From the NCBI RefSeq assembly GCF_019059575.1, contig NW_024883104.1, positions 62,001 to 126,000 of the forward strand: a DNA stretch of 64,000 nucleotides, in the 5' to 3' direction. Origin of the DNA: Amphibalanus amphitrite (Eukaryota; Arthropoda; Thecostraca; Balanomorpha; Balanidae). Position 1 is the stretch's first letter. Every line of letters starts with the position of its first letter. A program made the position numbers and the translations under genes. A model generated the notes under the pieces. The model had not been told where the DNA came from. It searched no databases and saw only the letters and a list, made by a program, of their open reading frames with translations. This document shows, in pieces, positions 34,918-46,900 of this stretch.

Positions 34918-37900
34918 ATGGCTGGTAGTAAGATGCAGGCAGTTCTGCTCCAGCTCCCTCTGATTGAAAATGAGAGGGAGAGATTGAACACCTACTTGGA
35001 TAAAATAATTGAAAGAGTGAGGAGTCTCATATGTTGCATGTGGCTGTGCAAAATGTTTGTTAGCTGTATCCTTTGCAGCTCAATGTAGTTATGTGTGTTT
35101 GGCTGTAGGACGAACAAATTGTGTGCAGAGTAAGCATCCGTAAAACTCAATGTATTTGTGTATAGTCTTGTGGACTGCTGTTCTTTAGAGTGCTAGAGAG
35201 TGTTCCACCCGCTGATCATGCCCTGTCATCCACAGACAAAAAGGCTCAGCGCCAACCCAGCAGCAGCGAGAAGCCTGAAGCGCGAAAATGCTGAGCTGCT
35301 ATGCCAGCTCACAGAATGGGCTGACTTGCTCGAGGATCATATAGCCTCGCATCAGTCGCCGTCGCCCGCCGACCCGCCGCCGGGTCCCACGAGCGTCGCC
35401 CCCAGTCAGTCGAGGACGGCCCGCTCGACGACTGACCTGAATGCCACGCTGGAGTCTGCCGTATCGTTCCACACGGCGGCGGCAGGCGGCGGCTCGGTGG
35501 GGCCGGGCGGCGGCTCGATGGGACCGGGCGGCGGCTCGATGGGACTTGGCGGCGGCTCGGCGGGACTTGGCGGCGGCTCAGTGCGACCGCAGTCCCCTGT
35601 CAGTCGCGGCAGCACCACCGAGAGGCCCCAGCGGTGAGTGTCGACGGGCGCCCATCCGGCTGCTGGTGTTGAGCACGTGAAAGTTCGGTATAGATCATCA
35701 TTGGTGTCCTTGCAGTAAATTGCGGTAATTACCTCAAAATATTCCTTTTCAAGTCATTTATTATGTCTCGATGAGGCTATGGTAATCAGAGCTCAGACAA
35801 AGTTCCATGGCAACCAGTTTTGAGAGAAAAAAAAAGCGTAATACAGGCGTGTAAGTGTAATTCATTTTTCGTTGCAAGGCACACATGGGCTGGTATTAGC
35901 AATACTTCATTTTTTCACTACATTGACCTGAGGTTGAATGTCAATATTAACCTTACAGCATAAATTTTTGCATTGCTCGATGTGCCTTAACACGCGCGAG
36001 CACTGGCCATTTTAGCATCCTCGACTGTGGACGAGGAGGGTGGCTGCGGCCCCTTGTGCCTGTCCGTCAATTAAATTGGATCTTAGCAGAAGAGTAAATG
36101 TGATGCACTGCACTTCACAAATAAGAGAAAGCCAACGGCTTCCAATTTTAAATTTTCAGGTCATCTAATGATGTTATTCCGTGGCGAACAATTCACCGCA
36201 ATTATCCATGGCCTGATGATATACCTATTTGTGGTAAAATACGAGTAAAATACTCTCATATCTCAACTGTTTGTTTGTAAATGTGCTACTGTAAAGTAGT
36301 GTAGTGGTTATATAATATATAGTTAGCATACTAGTTAGTAATTATATAGTTAGTGAAGTAGTTAAAGTATATACATAAAGTAGCTTTAGATTCTTTGCTC
36401 ATTGTGCTGTGGTGCCTTCGCAGCACTCCCGATCCGCACAGTGATTGCACGCGGACTGCGACGCTGGAGACGCCGTCACCGCCGCCGCCGCACAAGACCT
36501 GCCCCTCCAAGATCTCCAACAGTGAGGTGTCCTCAATTATCAATCGCCACCTGCTCAAGAAAACTTTCGGTCATGAAAGTCCGAAAGAAGTGGTGCAAAG
36601 GTGAGCGATGTTGCGTTGTCTGCCAATTTGCTTCCTATTTCACTCAGTAAGCCGTATTTTGTGCGGTCACGGCCTCACTCTGTCACACGGGCTGTGCGTG
36701 TTCACCGTTCCCTGCTCCTGTGCCCGGCCACGACCTCTCACTCTGCCACGCTGGCAGCGCCTACTCGCCGTTCACGCTCCATGTCAAACCGCCCACTCTG
36801 CCGCGCCGGCTCTTCTGTCCACGGCTCACTCTGTCCCCGGTTTTGCCAGGCCGCCGCCGCTGGGTGTCGAGACCAGGGTTGTGTTTTCATTTCACGACGA
36901 GGACACCGGTTACACCTACCTGAACCTGTGGGAGGATACGGACTCGCTGACCAAGCTGGCAGGGGATCTGACGTAAGTACATGCCAGACGCTAATGCCTC
37001 GTAAACCTCGCCCGTAAGCCGCAATAAACGCCTCAAAAAGATGGCCTCATCGTACTCTTTTGTAGGTATGTGTCTTGTGGTCAGCGTCTTTTTTATTAGG
37101 TACGTTTAGTTGATAACAGCCGATGATTATGCCTTTGGACTGTTATAATATCAGGTTGTCTACCATAGTATTGCTCCAGTTTCGATGTGTCACCACGGTG
37201 AATCGTCAACTCTCTTCCTCCTGTGATGATGTCTTTTAGGGAGCTGGCGCTCCACCCGGCGCGGATGTCGCGTCTCCCCAAGCAGGGAGAGCTGGTGATC
37301 GCCGCCTGGAAGGGCGCCTGGTACCGCGCCAGGGTGACGGACGTGTTTGACAAGTGAGAACACAAGTATTTTATTTTATTTTAAAATGATCTTCATATAA
37401 TACGTCTTGCTTAAGCTTCACGGCTCAGTCCATTTATGTCATATAGCAACCATTTTTTTTAGCTGTATTGCGGAGTTAAATGTTTAGTAGACTTCCTACC
37501 TTTCGTTTTGTTTTCTAAGGACTCCGTAACCCCGTGCGGCACTGTTACATCGCCTTCCCTACTAACCGTCCCGCTCGCGTCCCGGCCGTAGGGGCGACAT
37601 GAACTCGATGGTGGCTCTGCAGTACATCGACTACGGTAACAGCGAGCACCAGCCGGTGGGACAGCTCCGCTTCCTGCCTGACAAGATGAAGGAGGCGCCC
37701 GCCGCCGCCTACAAGTGCAAACTGGTCAACGTGAGTACAGAGCTGTCTATTGATGATTCTAGCCGCTCGTTTTTTTTAACTCGGCAAAATGGGCGTTGTT
37801 TGAGCTTTGACCACTTCGCTGGTGTTTTCATTGAATTAGGATGTTTTATTTTGTTTTCGTACAAGCTCGCGTTCGGTGTTATTTATAAATTTATCAAGAC

Positions 37901-40900
37901 GCTTAACCTATATCTAGTCAACTGAATTTGATGCCTTAGCTGCGGAATCGTCAAACAGTCGATATCAAGCACGCTGCCCCCCCCCCCCCATCTCTGCCCG
38001 CCGCCCATGTCTGTTAGGGCCAAGTAAAGCTGCATATACCACGACACGGTGTATTGTGCTTCCAGCGACCGAAGACCAAGCACGGACACGGCGACCCGCC
38101 GACTGACCCAGTCCGGTCACGGTCGCGCCCTTATATAACCACGGCACAGAGCGCATGCGCGGTGACCGCGCGGCGGTCAGGCGGCTCGCCCGTCGCCGGC
38201 CGGCCGGCCGAGCCGCCGGCCCGGCCCGCGCCTCGGCCCCGCACGACCGGTCCGCGGTCACAATATCCCAACATGTCTACCCACTCTGGCCACCCTCCCC
38301 CTCTCTCCGCCCCACAGCTGAAGGTGGGCGGCGAGTCGCACTGGCCACTCCAGCGGCGCCTGCTGCTGGCGCTGGCCGACGGACCCGAGTGTCGTCTGAG
38401 GGCCGTGCTACGGCGCTCACAGCTGCCAGACCTGTACGAGGCGACCCTGATCTCGGGCGTCACGGTCGGTTCCGAGCCCATGCAGGTGGACGTGGTGGCT
38501 ACCCTGAACGCGGCGCTTCTGATCAACCCGGCCGCCGCTGCCACACAGGTTAGATGGTGGGGTAGTCTGAGGGAGATGGGGCAGGTTAGACGGTAAAGAA
38601 GCTGGGAGGTGGGGCAGGGTAGACGATGGGGCAGTTTGGGGGATATTGGGTGGGGCAGGTGGTGACGCGGCTCACGGCTGGAACGGTAACCTGAGAGAGA
38701 ATGTTAGGCTGTTTAGATGTTGGGATGGCTTGTGCTGCAATACAGGTGAGCCGGCGTTAGTTTTGACAATATTCGAGCGGCACCACCGACCTTAGATGGG
38801 ATGGGTCGGTCAGTGACTCAGATGCATGTAAACTGTGAACGACGTACTGTGTATGATGGAGGGAGGGAGGAACGATCACCGGCACCATTGAATGCTGCCA
38901 TTGTGATGGTGAAGATGTGTAAATGTTTCCTGGATAGAACCATCGCATAATGGCTGGACTAATGCAAAATAAGTTTTGAAATTGAAGCTACGAGTATAAC
39001 ATGCCTATATTCTCTGTGCTCGTAGCACTCAAAATCTAGTTTTTTTTTCTTAATACATTTAGTCCGAAACTTTTGAATGGAAGGATTCACAAGGACAGAG
39101 ACCCCGCTAAGCGAAGCTTGTTGCGTTGACCGTGCCCTCTACCCTCCGATTGCGCAATTCCAGTTCTATGGCAGAATTTGGAGTCCAAAGTTTAACGTGC
39201 GCACCTAGCCACGCACGGCCGGTCCCCTCACTGACTTCGTCTGGCTACGGCCTGCCACCAACCGCAACCATACCTGTCAGGAGGCCCATAAATGTCAAGC
39301 GCCCGTCGCGCTTCGAATCCGGGCTGTAATAACCGGGAACGCGTGCTCTCACTGCGTGGATTCCAATTTCCAACGCTCTACCGACTGAGCTACAGGACCG
39401 GCTAAAATCCCAATCATGAAACACATCCTGTCTTGGCGCTTATGCTCTATACTTTGCACCATCCCTTACCCAATAGCTCTCTGGGCCTTGTGTGCTGGAG
39501 ACGTGACCGTGGGGCAGTCATACCTCCCGGTAACCAGTTTGTCGTCCCCGCGGCCTGGCAGATCGAGTCGGAGGAGCTGCAGCTGCGGCCGCTGCTGGTC
39601 CCCTACCGGCGGCCTGCCGAGCTGTCCCCTCCGGTGTCGGTCAAACCCGAACAGCCGCCGGAGGAGAAGGTACTCAGCTGGCTGGCCGGCCAGACGGCCA
39701 GCGGAGCACGCGCTGACCGCCCAACGCCCACCAGCCGGCCGGCGACGGCGCGCGCCAACCGCGACACGGCGGAGCTGAACATCAGGTCAGTTCGCCGCGG
39801 AGGGAGGGCATGGTGCGTGCAGATTGGGTGGAGGGAGCTTTGGAAACGGCATTAAGTGTCCATCCGAGTGATAGGTTCATCGCGCCTTGTTTCTTTTTTT
39901 TGGGTTGCTGAAGTTAGAACCTAAATGCTTGGTAAGATGTTCGGTAAGATTATTTTAAATTAAAGTGACATTGCAGCGGATTTTTTACGCTTATGAATTT
40001 TCTCAGCCACCCGGCCTCAGCACCACATTCTCACCATTCACAATATTATGTCTCCATGTGTCCCGTTCGTCAGTTTCGCGTCCTCGGAGAGCCGGCCGTC
40101 GCGCCGCCACCGTGTGCGCGCTCCGCCCGAGTACAGCGGGCTGCAGCTGGTGTGGACAGCGCGTCCCATCGAACAGCAGCTGGTGGGCGACGGGCCGCAC
40201 AACGTGATCGTCATGCAGTTCAATAACCCGGCCGACTTCTACCTGGGCGTCCGCTCGGAGCAGTTCGATGAGTGAGTGGGGCTCGTCTAGGCACTGCTGG
40301 CTTTGTTTCTACGCTGACTGGGAGTTGGGGGTTTGACCAGTGTGCACCAGTAACCCTCTTGTTGTTTACATTATAATTTACTTTTGTTTTGCTTTTCATT
40401 TTCATCAATTAAGTTCTGACAATGATATCCCTCACTTAATTGGTCGATTCGTTGATACCTTACTAGTTACTGTTGACGTTGGGCTCAACATACGAGCCTG
40501 CTGCGTAAGTATGGCTCGTGGCGAGCCTGCGTAAGCAGGCTCGTATGAGCCTCCTGCGTAAGTATTATCTTTATAAATGCCTACATTTATGCCGAAGATG
40601 TTGCAGTCTCATGGAGCTGCATCTGTCCATCCTGCTTTTTACAGGCTATCGATGACCTTCCCCATCTGTTTTGTACAGGTTCGAGGAGCGGCTGTTTTCC
40701 GTGTACAGTCGGCTGCCGCTGCATCCGGAGCAGGCGGTGCGCGACGCGCTACTGCCCGGCTCCTACTGGGTGGCGCGCTGGGAGAGACCCGGCGAGAAGA
40801 CGCGCTGGTGCCGCTGCGTCGTACTGGAGGAGCACAACCAGAAAGGCGGAAAGGTGAGGGCGGAACGGTGGAAATGGGAGCTGTAACGGCCGAAAGGCGA

Positions 40901-43900
40901 GAAAAGAACGGCTGAAATGTGAGGACAGAACGGTGAAAATAGGAGCTGTAACGGCCGAAAGGCCAGGAAAGGAAGACCGAAAGGGGAGGAAAGAAAGGCC
41001 GAAAGGAAGGGAAGAACGGCGGAAGTTGAGGTGACGTCCGTTCTGTGGCCATTCTTATAAAGAAAAGAACGGAGGGACGCTCCGTCATTTCTGAGATTAG
41101 ACGGAATTTGGTTATCATAAAAGGACGAAGACGAAAGACGGAACCTGTTAAAAGAACGAAGCCAGATTGACGCTACCCCCACCCAAAAGGACGCGTTTCC
41201 GTATCATAAAGAGACAAAGACGCCTCTGGTGACGTAAGACTTTGCGTTGTTCGTGAAAAATAACGCACCAGAAATAGCGCTGCTCTTCAGCAGCGCTTTT
41301 TTACGGCATTGATACGATATTTAGCTGGTTGCGAGAGCAACTTGTGCGAAATGTGTTTCAGGCTGCATGCTAATCGATATGTGAGCTGTATGACATTGGT
41401 CGGGAGTTATTTCATACGAAAATTAGTCAATTTGACATGCAGACCAAGTACCTATAGACCGCCACCTTATCGTTCTGCAGCTATCGTTGTTTATCGGGCA
41501 TACACATTAACAGGCAGGATTGGACACCTTGAGATGCAATATCCAGTGAGTGGTAGGTGTTTACTGTTTGCAACTGCCTCCCAGTAGCTCCAACCTCACC
41601 TGGCCTGTGTCCTGTGTCCTCTGGCGCCTCGACTGGTATCACGGTTGGAGGTCTGAGTCACGTGGCACTACAACTTCTCGTTAGCACTGAAAGTTCTTGT
41701 TTGCACGCAGAGAAATTCGTATACACTCCGCCACGCTCAAGCGCTGTCGCTGGACTGTCCTCGCTGTCCCCACACAGAGAAGATCCACAGGCCATTTCTT
41801 CCCCCGCTCCCCCTCCCCCCTCTTTAGCGTGGCAGTTCGTCAAAACAACACCTGCGCCCCCCGTCTCTCTCTCTACCTACTCCTTCCCTCTCTCCCTCCC
41901 TTTCATCCCGAGCCGCCGCGCGCGTTCGCCGCGCGCCGCGTCGTCCCCTAGAACGATAAGATGCCCTATCAGTATCCCCTCCTCTTTTATCTCTACCGCC
42001 TGTCCCGAGCCGTCACGCTAACTCAGGGTGTCTGCGTTGTTCCCTTACCGCTTATTAGACACCATATCACTGAGTATGACATAGGCATTACCACATTTAT
42101 ACGCAAAAACAATCTTTGGTGGGTTTCAGCCTAGCAGGAAAGACTACAACATATTACATACTTCGCCTATCTATATTATCCTTCATCGTAGCCAATGCCG
42201 CCAAGGCTATGTATCGTAGCAGACAACAGCCCCCGGTCCCATAAAAATTCAAATATGATCCCAAATAATTGCAGGTTCTCATTTTATTATACCTATATAG
42301 CGATCACACAATATTTTCTTAGTCTTGTTGCATTCTTTGTGACGAAATTTGTAAGAAAATATTGCAGGAAATGATTCCTGTTTCATTTACTAAAGCTCTT
42401 GATCATTTAGACGAAAAACGCATCCTAGCAAAACAACGAAGGGGGAGGGGTAGAGGGACGGAACCTTTATGATAACCAATAAGGACGGAATCGTTTAATT
42501 CATTGAGTTCTTTTTTTCCTTCCGTCCCTCCGTCCTTTTCCTTTATAAGAATGGCCTCTGTCCTCACCATAAAGTTGAGGAAAGAACGGTGGAATGTTTG
42601 GCCATGATTATTTGTCGACCACTCTGAGCGATGAGCCGCCTGCGTGCCGATGCGATACCGATGCCAGTGGGTGATATGTAATTGTGCTCTGGCACCGACC
42701 TACCGATTGCGGCTGTCTACAGCCCTGTGGCTGTCGCCGCCGCCAGGAGCCTGCATCTAGTAACTATGCTGTGGGTGGGGTCTGTATAACCCTGCCACTG
42801 CCATTGCCGCCAGGAGCCTGCCTCGGCCAGCTACCCGGTGCTGTGGGTGGGGTCTGTATAGTGTACTGTATGTATAACCCTGCCACTGCCGCCAGGAGCC
42901 TGCCTCGGCCAGCTACCCGGTGCTGTGGGTGGACTATGGCGACACGGACCGCCTGCCGGCCGTCAGGTTCCGGCCGATGACTGAGGAGTTCGCCGCGGAG
43001 CCGGTGTTTGCTGTCCACGCCCGCTGCGCCGGGGTAGGTGTCAGTCCTCACGACAGCGGTCCGTTGAGGGGTGTCTAAAATCGCCCACCATCCGCTGAAT
43101 TCCAGATGACGGAGGATAAAAATAGGGAGAATACCAGCGGTGTGGGATTCTTACGGCTGACTCGAACTAATTTAAAGAAATACTGTTAAAGGACCGCCAA
43201 AGCTTTGAGCAAAACATGAACGATGGACAGTGCAGCTAACATAAACTGACCAACATGCTTTGTTAGCCGATGTTTTGCAATTTACATGCGGTGTAGGGTG
43301 AACGACAAGGCATATTAATTTATTGTATGGCAGCTGATGAAACCATATCAACTGTCTTAACCCGGCAGTTGCTGGGGTATTTCGCCACACCCACCGTTTG
43401 CTGGGGGGGGGGGGGGCGTTAAACGCCCCCAGCCGATAACTCGAGAACCAAAAGGCGCAGCGAAACGCACGAGGCGGCAAACGAAAGAACGCGACGAGAC
43501 GCTTCAGATGAGTATTTTAAAGTTGAATTTTGATGTCACAGGTCGGGTCAAGGTCAGGTCAAACACCTGAAATCGGGCTTTCAGTAGCATGGACTTCAGG
43601 GCTTCGCAATGGGCGCCTCTCGTCATAAACTCTGTCAAAACGGTGCACAATCCATCATATAAGGCCTACAAGAGTGTCAGCTCCATGTACATAGGGGTCA
43701 GTCAAGCATAGGTCAGGGTCAAGGTCAGGTCAACCGGGTAGGCACATATCCCCGAAAATCAAAACTGATATTCGCAGCTTGTGACACATGTTTAATGGGT
43801 AATTTGGGGCGTAGAACACGATGGTCACATTTATTTTATCATATGTGTACATGTTTGGCTCAACAAGTTTAATTTAAGAAAAAAAAAATGTATCATGGTC

Positions 43901-46900
43901 GTGAAGTAGTCACGAGAAATTGCCAAGATTCAGTTCAAGATTTTGGAAATTGCGGAACGATAATCAATAATCGAAGATAGCCATTTGATTTTTCATGGTA
44001 TTGGCAGTCTAATGGCGTTCACGGTATGTCTGTATGTCTATTCTGTGATTTTATATGATTTTTTGAACATATGCCGTTTTTGGTCGAAAACTCAGAAATC
44101 ATGACGTCACTAACACCTCGATATCTCAAAAAATTTCCGACCGATTTTTTTGAAATTTTGTCACAATAAACTTCAATCAATTCCCTACAGGTACCCAAAT
44201 TTTGGCGCGCCTGCGTCGCGCCATTTTTATGCTATGGCCCGGCGAAAAAAGTGGGGGCGTTTAACGCCCCCCCCCCCCCCCCCCCAGCAACTCGCGGGTT
44301 AAGTATTATTGCCGCAAATGCGTATGATTAAACACGATGTTAATTGAAACTGGTGCTGAATTAATTATGAATAAGCACGAAGTGGACTGTTACGTAAACA
44401 TAGACGTCTATTCTTAGCGGAGAATAATCTTGTTGCGTAAGTCTTCAATGTGCTGAATAACTATTTTGCTGTTGCGCTCTTTTTCCCTCTGACAAACTTC
44501 TGTGTACTGAACAGTTGAGCACCTGGGCGCCCGTACCAGGTGTAACTTTACTTGTGTGTGTTTTTTCAGGTGTACCCAGTGGACGAGCTGGGAGCCCAGC
44601 TGGACTCGTACTCGGCTGAGGCAGCCACCACGTTCCGTGAACTGCTCCAGGGGACAGTCTGTTTGGCGGTGCCGGTACCCAGCGAGAGCACTACGTGAGT
44701 GTGCCGGCCGTGGAGAGGGTACTGGCGGGCTAGCCGGCCCGACAGACCGGGGTTGGTGAGACCGTGAGTGGCGGGCTGGGAAAACCTGAGGGAATCAGAC
44801 TTAGAGTGGCGGGCTCGTAAGACGGTAAGACCTAATGTGGGGATCTGGTATGGTCAGACCTGGGGGACGAGGTGGTCAGACATATTGAGAGGACGTCATT
44901 GGATGAGAATTCACATCGGGAGTGACGTGGGGATAAAAACATTTTGTACGCCCTGTAAAGTGTTTCTGTGATGTAAATCGTGATATTCTGGGCTGTGGCC
45001 AATCATATGTTTGCCACGTCTACCGACTGGTTGTCACACCGCAGTAGTGAGGCTGTAGCGTGACCGCGTCTTTGGTGTGACCCGATTTGTCCCCGGGCAG
45101 CGGCTATTCAGTCGGAGGTCGCTGGTCTGACCCGATGCTTACCCCGGGCAGCGGCTATCCAGTCGGAGGTCGCTGGGTGACCTGGTGTCTACCTACCCCC
45201 CCCCCCCCCCGGGCAGCGGCCATCAGTCGAGGTCGCTGGCTTGACCCTATGCTTACCCCGGGCAGCGGCTATCCAGTCGGAGGTCGCCGGGTGATCTGAT
45301 GTTTACCTACCCCGGGCAGCGGCTATCCAGTCGGAGGTCGCTGGGTGACCTGGTGCCTCCCCCGCACCGGCCATCAGTCGGAGATCGCTGGTCTGACCCG
45401 ATGTTTCTCCCCCGCAGCGGGTGCCAGGCAGTGCTGCTGGAGGCAATCATAGATGGCTCGGACGATCTGATGTCGGTGACGCAGGCTCTTCTGGAGCTGG
45501 GAGTGGCGGCCATGCGCGATCCGGAGCTGGACCCGTCGTTCGCTGAGATTGAGGAGCAGCTGGCCAACGGACACACGGCCACCGTCCCCTCGGCGACCGC
45601 CAGCCAGGAGATCGCCAAGGTACGGACCTACTCGCCTCCACGGTAGTTGGAAAGGCAGGATCGCTGTATATGTATGTGGTCTCAGAACTTTGGAATGTCA
45701 CAATGTGTAAGTCCAAAATATCAGAGGGAGTGAAGCTACTCTCCGCTTATTGTTTGAAGTCTTGTGTACCATTAAATACGTTGGGATAGATTTTCTGATT
45801 GCATGAGTGCATTTCAAATTCTATTTTTCTTCTTTCGTTCATTACTGAAATGCGATTCGTGCGTGCTCATCTAAACTGCGTTAAATATATGGATGGGTGT
45901 TTTCACCAGCCATTGGCCTCATTGAACCACGTACGTTTTATACCGCGTCATCCCGGTCCCACAGAGCAAATACCCATGTAGTAATCTGCTCCCGTAAACC
46001 ATAATTTGTCAACCTCTTACCAGGCTGCTGTTAGCGCGGTAGTTCTCCACGTCGCGTGAGCTGTTACATACATGCCTCAACTCATTGTAGCACCTCCGTT
46101 ACATGTCTCCACCCCTCCGCAGTGGGACCCGATGGGTGAGGACTTCACGTCTCCCTTCAACCGTCCGGAGGAGGACGGAGAGGCGGAGGTGGCCGGCCTG
46201 ACGGGACGCCGGGACCCCGATGACCCGGGCGTGTGTCCCGTGTACGCGTCCGGCCGCCGCTGCTGGGACGGCATCGCCTGCCCCAAACGACACGTCCGAG
46301 GCGGTGAGTGACAGTCACGCCGCGGGGGGGGGGGGGGGGGGAGGTGACTGAAGGGGTTGTTGGTGGTGCTGCCTGAATGCTATGTTTGATGTGGAGATTG
46401 GGATTTGACTAGATATGGGATTTGATCCATGCCAGATTCCTTCAGATTTTCCTGCATACTGGTATGTTTTTAGTTTACCTTCTGCAATTCACAATTAGCA
46501 TATTAATAATGCTCGGTCCGTATGATTTTAGCAACTTTATGGTGTACCTGTAGTCCGTTTTAGTTCAGTTCGCCTCCTGAAGTTAGACACATGTTTTCAC
46601 CGAAAGAAGTTTTTCTCGCCTATTGCTGGCTGGCTGGCGATGAGACGTTTGTTGTGCTCGATATATCCCGCCTATGCTGATTTCTCCCGCTCCCTTGCCT
46701 CTTAGCGCGTCTCTTAGCGCCCCCCCCCCCCCCCCCGCCTCCAGGTGACCAGGAGCCGGTGACCGTCCTCATTCACTCGGCCAATCCGGAGCCGGTGGTG
46801 GTGCCGCGGATCGGCTCCACCGTCTACGTCAAGGTGTCGGCGGTGCTGAGCCCGGACAAGTTTTACGTGCAGCTGCCGTTCGGCGCCATACCCGCCCAGG

